This document shows, piece by piece, positions 60,385-64,000 of a stretch of 64,000 nucleotides of DNA. The first letter of the stretch is position 1. Each line of letters begins with the position of its first letter. Origin of the DNA: Marsupella aquatica. Taxonomy: Eukaryota; Marchantiophyta. The notes under the pieces were generated by a model. That model was not told where the DNA came from. It saw nothing but the letters and a program-made list of their open reading frames with translations, and searched no databases. The stretch covers positions 992,001-1,056,000 of the forward strand of contig OZ316891.1 in NCBI GenBank assembly GCA_973895155.1, read 5' to 3'. The position numbers and the translations under genes are program-made.

Positions 60385-61367
60385 GACAATGTCCCCTACT
60401 CTTACTCGAGTGTCCTTTTGATCGCAAGGGGGTCAAAATGTCATTTCGGACCCCCTCAAGGAATCTTTTTAATAAAAAATTCCATGCACCTCAGTTTCCT
60501 AAACCTATTTTCAGGCCCCTCCCTAACTCTCCTGGGAACACATCTGCAAAAAATCTCAGAAAACGGAACCGTTTGCCTTGCCAAATCGCTTATTTACCGC
60601 TGAATTTTAACGTTCTGGAAATTGAGAATATAGGGAATAAAAGTACAAGGGGCGTTTGGCCCTGCGCAAGGGGCGAAATGCCCTGTGGCACCACAAACAG
60701 GACAGCGCCTGTTTGCATCGCGCCTCACCACCCCAAGCGCCCTGCCGCTCCCCCTTCTGCCCTATCACCCTTCCTGTACCCGGCCGAACGCCCTTCCCGC
60801 GCCCTGCCAAATGGCCAAAGTTAAACCCGCTTTGACTGCCCGTATCTCGGCCGTCTGATGTCCGATCTATCTATAATTTATATGGTTGGAACGAGCGCGA
60901 CGAGATCTTTCCAACAAGCCTATGGGCGACCCAAGATCATGACTTTCGAAAATTGACCTAAATTCGTACCATCATACGACCGTCACTTTGAGTTCATGGC
61001 TATGGCTGCCTGAGCTTAATAGCCAACTTCAAAATCAAGTTAGTGGCCGCACACACCACCAAAATGTTTCCCGTTCGTTGTAAACTGATCCTCTTCCCGT
61101 TTGTAACTCCCCGGATCAAATCAACAACAAAAATGAACAAGCAAAACCCGGATTGCGCTCACATTCAAGAAAACCGTCAAAAACCCGTCGAACACGAAGG
61201 AAATTCTTCCCACCTTCAAATTGGGCGCAATCTTCCGCCTAAACAACACAGGGACAGACCAAAGTCTGTGTTACTCCGCCTAGAAGATGATTCACACTCA
61301 TATCCCGCACCGAATGCCACAAATCGGTCACGATGAGCCCCAAGCGCTTCTCAATCTCGGTTCCCAA
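60385..61367. other. copia leader between PBS and gag
   Basis: About 980 bp of untranslated leader. The part near 60620-60830 is GC-rich. No separate gene is supported. Confidence 0.6.
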
Positions 61368-61379
61368 GCTCTGATACCA
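61368..61379 (-). promoter_or_regulatory. copia primer binding site
   Basis: TGGTATCAGAGC on the minus strand, two bases from the 5' LTR. It is complementary to the 3' end of initiator tRNA-Met, the common plant copia primer. Confidence 0.95.
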
Positions 61380-61381
61380 AT

Positions 61382-61744
61382 TGTTGGGATATGATCTAGA
61401 CCGAACGAGATAGCGTCAACGCATGTGAACAACATCCATAGACTCCAACAATGAAAGTACGTGGTTCACCCGTCTGGGCTATGTCCACGGCCGTGAGAGA
61501 AATCCAGTAATACACACCTATTACATCCGCCATAGCCAACGTGCTAGAGCTCCTCCTCTCACTCCCTCACTCTGTTTTCTAAAGAGTGAACCTTCAAATG
61601 TGAGCACAAGTTTGTGTTACCCTTGGGTATACCCCCTCCCATGGTCTATGGGAACCTGGAACTCAAACTAGTGCTATCCTAGTATAGTGAAGTCTAGCTA
61701 GTACTATGGAAGTATATAAGTTATACTAGAGGCATAATCTAACA
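61382..61744 (-). repeat. copia 5' LTR
   Basis: 363 bp with TGTT...AACA termini, about 97% identical to 55718-56081. Confidence 0.95.
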
Positions 61745-61749
61745 GTTAT

Positions 61750-62098
61750 AGTGTTTTTGTTGCAGCCAGTCCATGGCCTTTCTTAGCGGCCATTGTCTTC
61801 TTAGCTTTTGTTGCATTTCTCTGTATTGCACCTGCACACCCATATAATGGCACATCTTACTACAATACTCTGTTCCCATCTGACTCACAGTCCTGCTTAT
61901 AGTATATGCTCTCGAGCTGTCTTTGAGCAACTACTAGAAATTTAGCTGGGAAGATCAGCAAGCAACAACAAAATAGTGTATTAGCATTTGTAATGTCTCA
62001 TCCCTATCAGACCAGTTGAAATGTTTATGAACCAATGCCCAAGCAACACCATTGATCGATGGTCAAGATAAGATATTGAACAAACATTTTATTTGTGC
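61750..62098. other. Flank of the copia insertion; possible exon of the gene at 63.1-63.8 kb
   Basis: The minus strand at 61930-61745 has an open frame (SRAYTISRTVSQMG...) with protein-like composition that runs into the copia insertion point. It may be a downstream exon of the unrecognised gene upstream, but no splice pair could be fixed. Confidence 0.25.
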
Positions 62099-62106
62099 TC
62101 CACACT

Positions 62107-62403
62107 CTCGGGGGTCTCACTATATGGGGACCTCCCCATCACCTGCGACGTTTTTAGGCCTCGGACCCCCTAAAATGTAAGATTTTTTTTTAATTTTTCA
62201 ACCCCTGTAAAGTTGGAATATTCTTGGAATATTCCAAAATTTGGATTTAAAAGACCCTAATGTTCTTATAAGTCTCCAAATTGAATTTAAAAGACCCTAT
62301 TGTTCTTCTGCAAAAATTCTTAAGTCTTCCCTTAGAACCAATAAAATGACCCTATCCTTCGTCGCACATGATATGCCATTTTTGTGGAAGTGAAACCCCC
62401 GAG
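62107..62403. mobile_element. MITE copy 2 (297 bp, 8-bp target duplication)
   Basis: Ends CTCGGGGGTCTCACT and, in reverse, CTCGGGGGTTTCACT. It is flanked by TCCACACT at 62099-62106 and 62404-62411. It shares ACCTGCGAC, GGCCTCGGACCCCCTAAAAT and CCATTTTTGTGGAAGTGAAAC with copy 1. Different target duplications prove separate insertions. Confidence 0.88.
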
Positions 62404-62411
62404 TCCACACT

Positions 62412-63121
62412 TGAAGGACAAGTGTGCTAGATCAACTTATAACTAGCTTAAACTCACCCAGATGACCGTCAGCGGAAGCGTCTTTTAGGTGAAGCTTTAG
62501 GTTGAAAATTCATATCCCGCAAGGATGCACTGATTGCACTAGCAATTAGCAAAACCAATATCACATTTTCATCTGGTCTCACCTGCAACCCACAATCAAT
62601 CCATACCCACTTATATCATGAATGGATGAATGTGACATCCAATCTTACTATAAAAGCACATTCAAACTAAAGTCTAGTTCTAGAGTAAAACCTCTAGACC
62701 CTAATTCCCAATACAGACAGAACTGATAATGAGGACAATTAAAACTTAAAATGATGATGCTGGACAAATGTGATATTCATTTGACTCTAAGTAAAGACCA
62801 AAAAATGAAATGAAGGTGGACAAAAAATAAGGATGGGACAGAGATCATCAAAAATAGCGCACACATTTTATTGTGCAAGATTTTCTTCTTCATATCTAAT
62901 ACATTCAAGAAAGGGTAAGTAACCGGCTAGCATTGTTATATTATCAAACTGTGCAACTCTCTTACCACGTAGTTTTCTATCTTTATCTGGTGTCTATATT
63001 GGCTAAATCAAGGGAAAATGAATCTTGACAAATGCCGTGTGAATCAAAGCATTGAAAAACTTCATGGACACTACTGATTGAAGCCTTGGAGAGAAATTGT
63101 CAATGAAAGAGTTGATGGTAC
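62412..63121. other. Non-coding; includes a dispersed repeat copy
   Basis: 62637-62875 is the second copy of the repeat at 21626-21880. If the exons at 63122-63792 belong to a gene running on the minus strand, this stretch would be intron. Confidence 0.35.
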
Positions 63122-63792
63122 CTCAGTAGAAGCTGCCTGCCAATTGACAACTGCTGTAGCTTTCCCCATTGGAGCATCTGGTGTGTAGCGGATCAGTGTT
63201 AGATACTCAATCTCATGCCGGGTCTCTTGCACATTGTTTGGCCCTTCTGCTGCCTTGCACTCCAACAATCTCCCACTCAGTAATTGCATCTGCAACTTAA
63301 CTTACGCTACATTAGCCATAGGGCCACCTGAAACAATTAAGGTTAAATTTCAAGATGTTCCAAATTAAAAAGCTGAACAAAAAACAAATCTATGATAGCT
63401 CTCAGTAGAGATCCGTTCAATATTTCAAGTACTCACAAACAAGGCTGTTCTTTGCTAGTGCATTGCAATTGTAGTACATACATATCTGAAATTCTTGGAA
63501 GGTCTGACGCTATAAACAATATAAGTGAAGATAAACATATCTTTTCATTGAAGAGATGGATTATAACCGCAAGAGCCACAAAGAGAACAATGCATCTGTG
63601 AGGGCATTCCTAGAAAAGATCTATTTACCGGGTAGCCAATCACACCGGGTACTGCTCGGAGCTCACAATTTAGACGTCCATCGGACACAGGTTTATGCAC
63701 AGTAAGCATAGCAACCCCGTCAAGCAATGACCAGTGTCTTTTAACCATAGTGTGTCCCTGTTCCACACCCAACTGATTTGTTTGGCCCATCC
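63122..63792 (-). CDS. Unrecognised gene, two internal exons (partial)
   Basis: Two exons with good splice signals and compatible phase: 63792-63629 (TTGCAG acceptor, GTAAAT donor) and 63289-63122 (GTTGCAG acceptor, GTACCA donor), separated by a 339-bp intron. The first encodes a peptide including HTMVKRHWSLLDGVAML and ELRAVPGVIGYP; the second includes CKAAEGPNNVQETRHEIEYL and GKATAVVNWQ. Composition and splicing look like a real conserved protein, but the family was not recognised. The gene continues past the window end (upstream exons) and perhaps into 61.7-61.9 kb, where the copia element is inserted. Confidence 0.5.
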
Positions 63793-64000
63793 CTGCAAGA
63801 ACATTGAATTGAAAATGATAAGTCCATTCAGATGAACCTCTTTGCATGCATGGTAGCTAGCACCGTTAACTCTGTGATGGTCGTTGCAATCTGCACAATT
63901 GGCTTAGACTTTCTCAGGCTGGTTGAAGCACTGATCGACCCAATACAGAGTTCCCAGTGAGGACGGGACGAAACATTTGGCTTCATGAAAATTACTATTA
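63793..64000. other. Window end, no exon fixed
   Basis: Probably intron or an upstream exon of the minus-strand gene. A short open stretch near 63920-63980 has no clear acceptor. Confidence 0.25.

Larger units (their letters stand above)
55718..61744 (-). mobile_element. Ty1/copia LTR retrotransposon, complete in structure, mutated
   Basis: Full structure on the minus strand: 5' LTR 61744-61382, PBS, gag-pol, polypurine tract, 3' LTR 56081-55718. A 5-bp target duplication GTTAT lies at 55713-55717 and 61745-61749. The gene order is gag, protease, integrase, reverse transcriptase, RNase H, which defines Ty1/copia. The LTRs differ by about 11 substitutions (10 transitions) and one indel over 363 bp, near 3%. 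A nonsense codon and a frameshift break the polyprotein, so it can move only if proteins are supplied in trans. Confidence 0.95.

Overview
The window looks like nuclear DNA of a land plant. Genes carry short GT-AG introns of about 100-500 bp. There are plant dynamin-related (DRP4C/Mx-like) genes, an L-type lectin receptor kinase, a plant-type eL34 ribosomal protein exon, and plant CACTA and Ty1/copia elements. Tandem DRP4C-like genes and a DUF7869-type transposase gene suggest a seedless plant (bryophyte, lycophyte or fern), but this is inference and the species was not identified. A run of exactly 100 N marks an assembly gap.

Layout. 1-8730 is the right-hand part of a decayed CACTA (En/Spm) transposon: a broken TnpD-type transposase, a broken multi-exon TnpA-like gene, a GTCAC/GTGAC subterminal array and a terminal TAGTG end. 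It abuts, and probably sits inside, the left end of a second and larger element. That element spans about 8731-21597 and is bounded by inverted arms built from a 19-bp tandem repeat plus a conserved block of about 200 bp. It carries two convergent, intron-containing and apparently intact genes: a protein with an RG-rich tract, a ParB-like domain and a DNA N4/N6 methyltransferase domain (1022 aa), and a DUF7869/DDE-like putative transposase (1141 aa). A 12-bp palindrome, GATAC-N2-GTATC, recurs about 14 times between the arms and was not found elsewhere in the window. This element is the best candidate here for an undescribed system.

22-41 kb holds host genes: a coiled-coil RING protein, a DRP4C-like GTPase, and a tandem duplicate of the pair in which the RING copy is a truncated pseudogene and the second DRP is intact. 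TE debris lies between them: a possible SINE, a 15-bp motif cluster and an LTR-element relic. 41-44 kb is mostly repeats. 44.3-48.8 kb is an L-type lectin receptor-like kinase. 49-55 kb is largely gene-poor, with tandem repeats, the 3' exon of a ribosomal protein eL34 gene cut by the gap, and a MITE. 55.7-61.7 kb is a complete but mutated Ty1/copia element with both LTRs, PBS, PPT and a 5-bp target duplication. The last 2.3 kb has a second MITE copy and two phase-compatible exons of an unrecognised gene.

Working together (inference): in the 8.7-21.6 kb element, the methyltransferase and transposase probably act on the element's own DNA, with the dispersed palindromes as candidate recognition sites.
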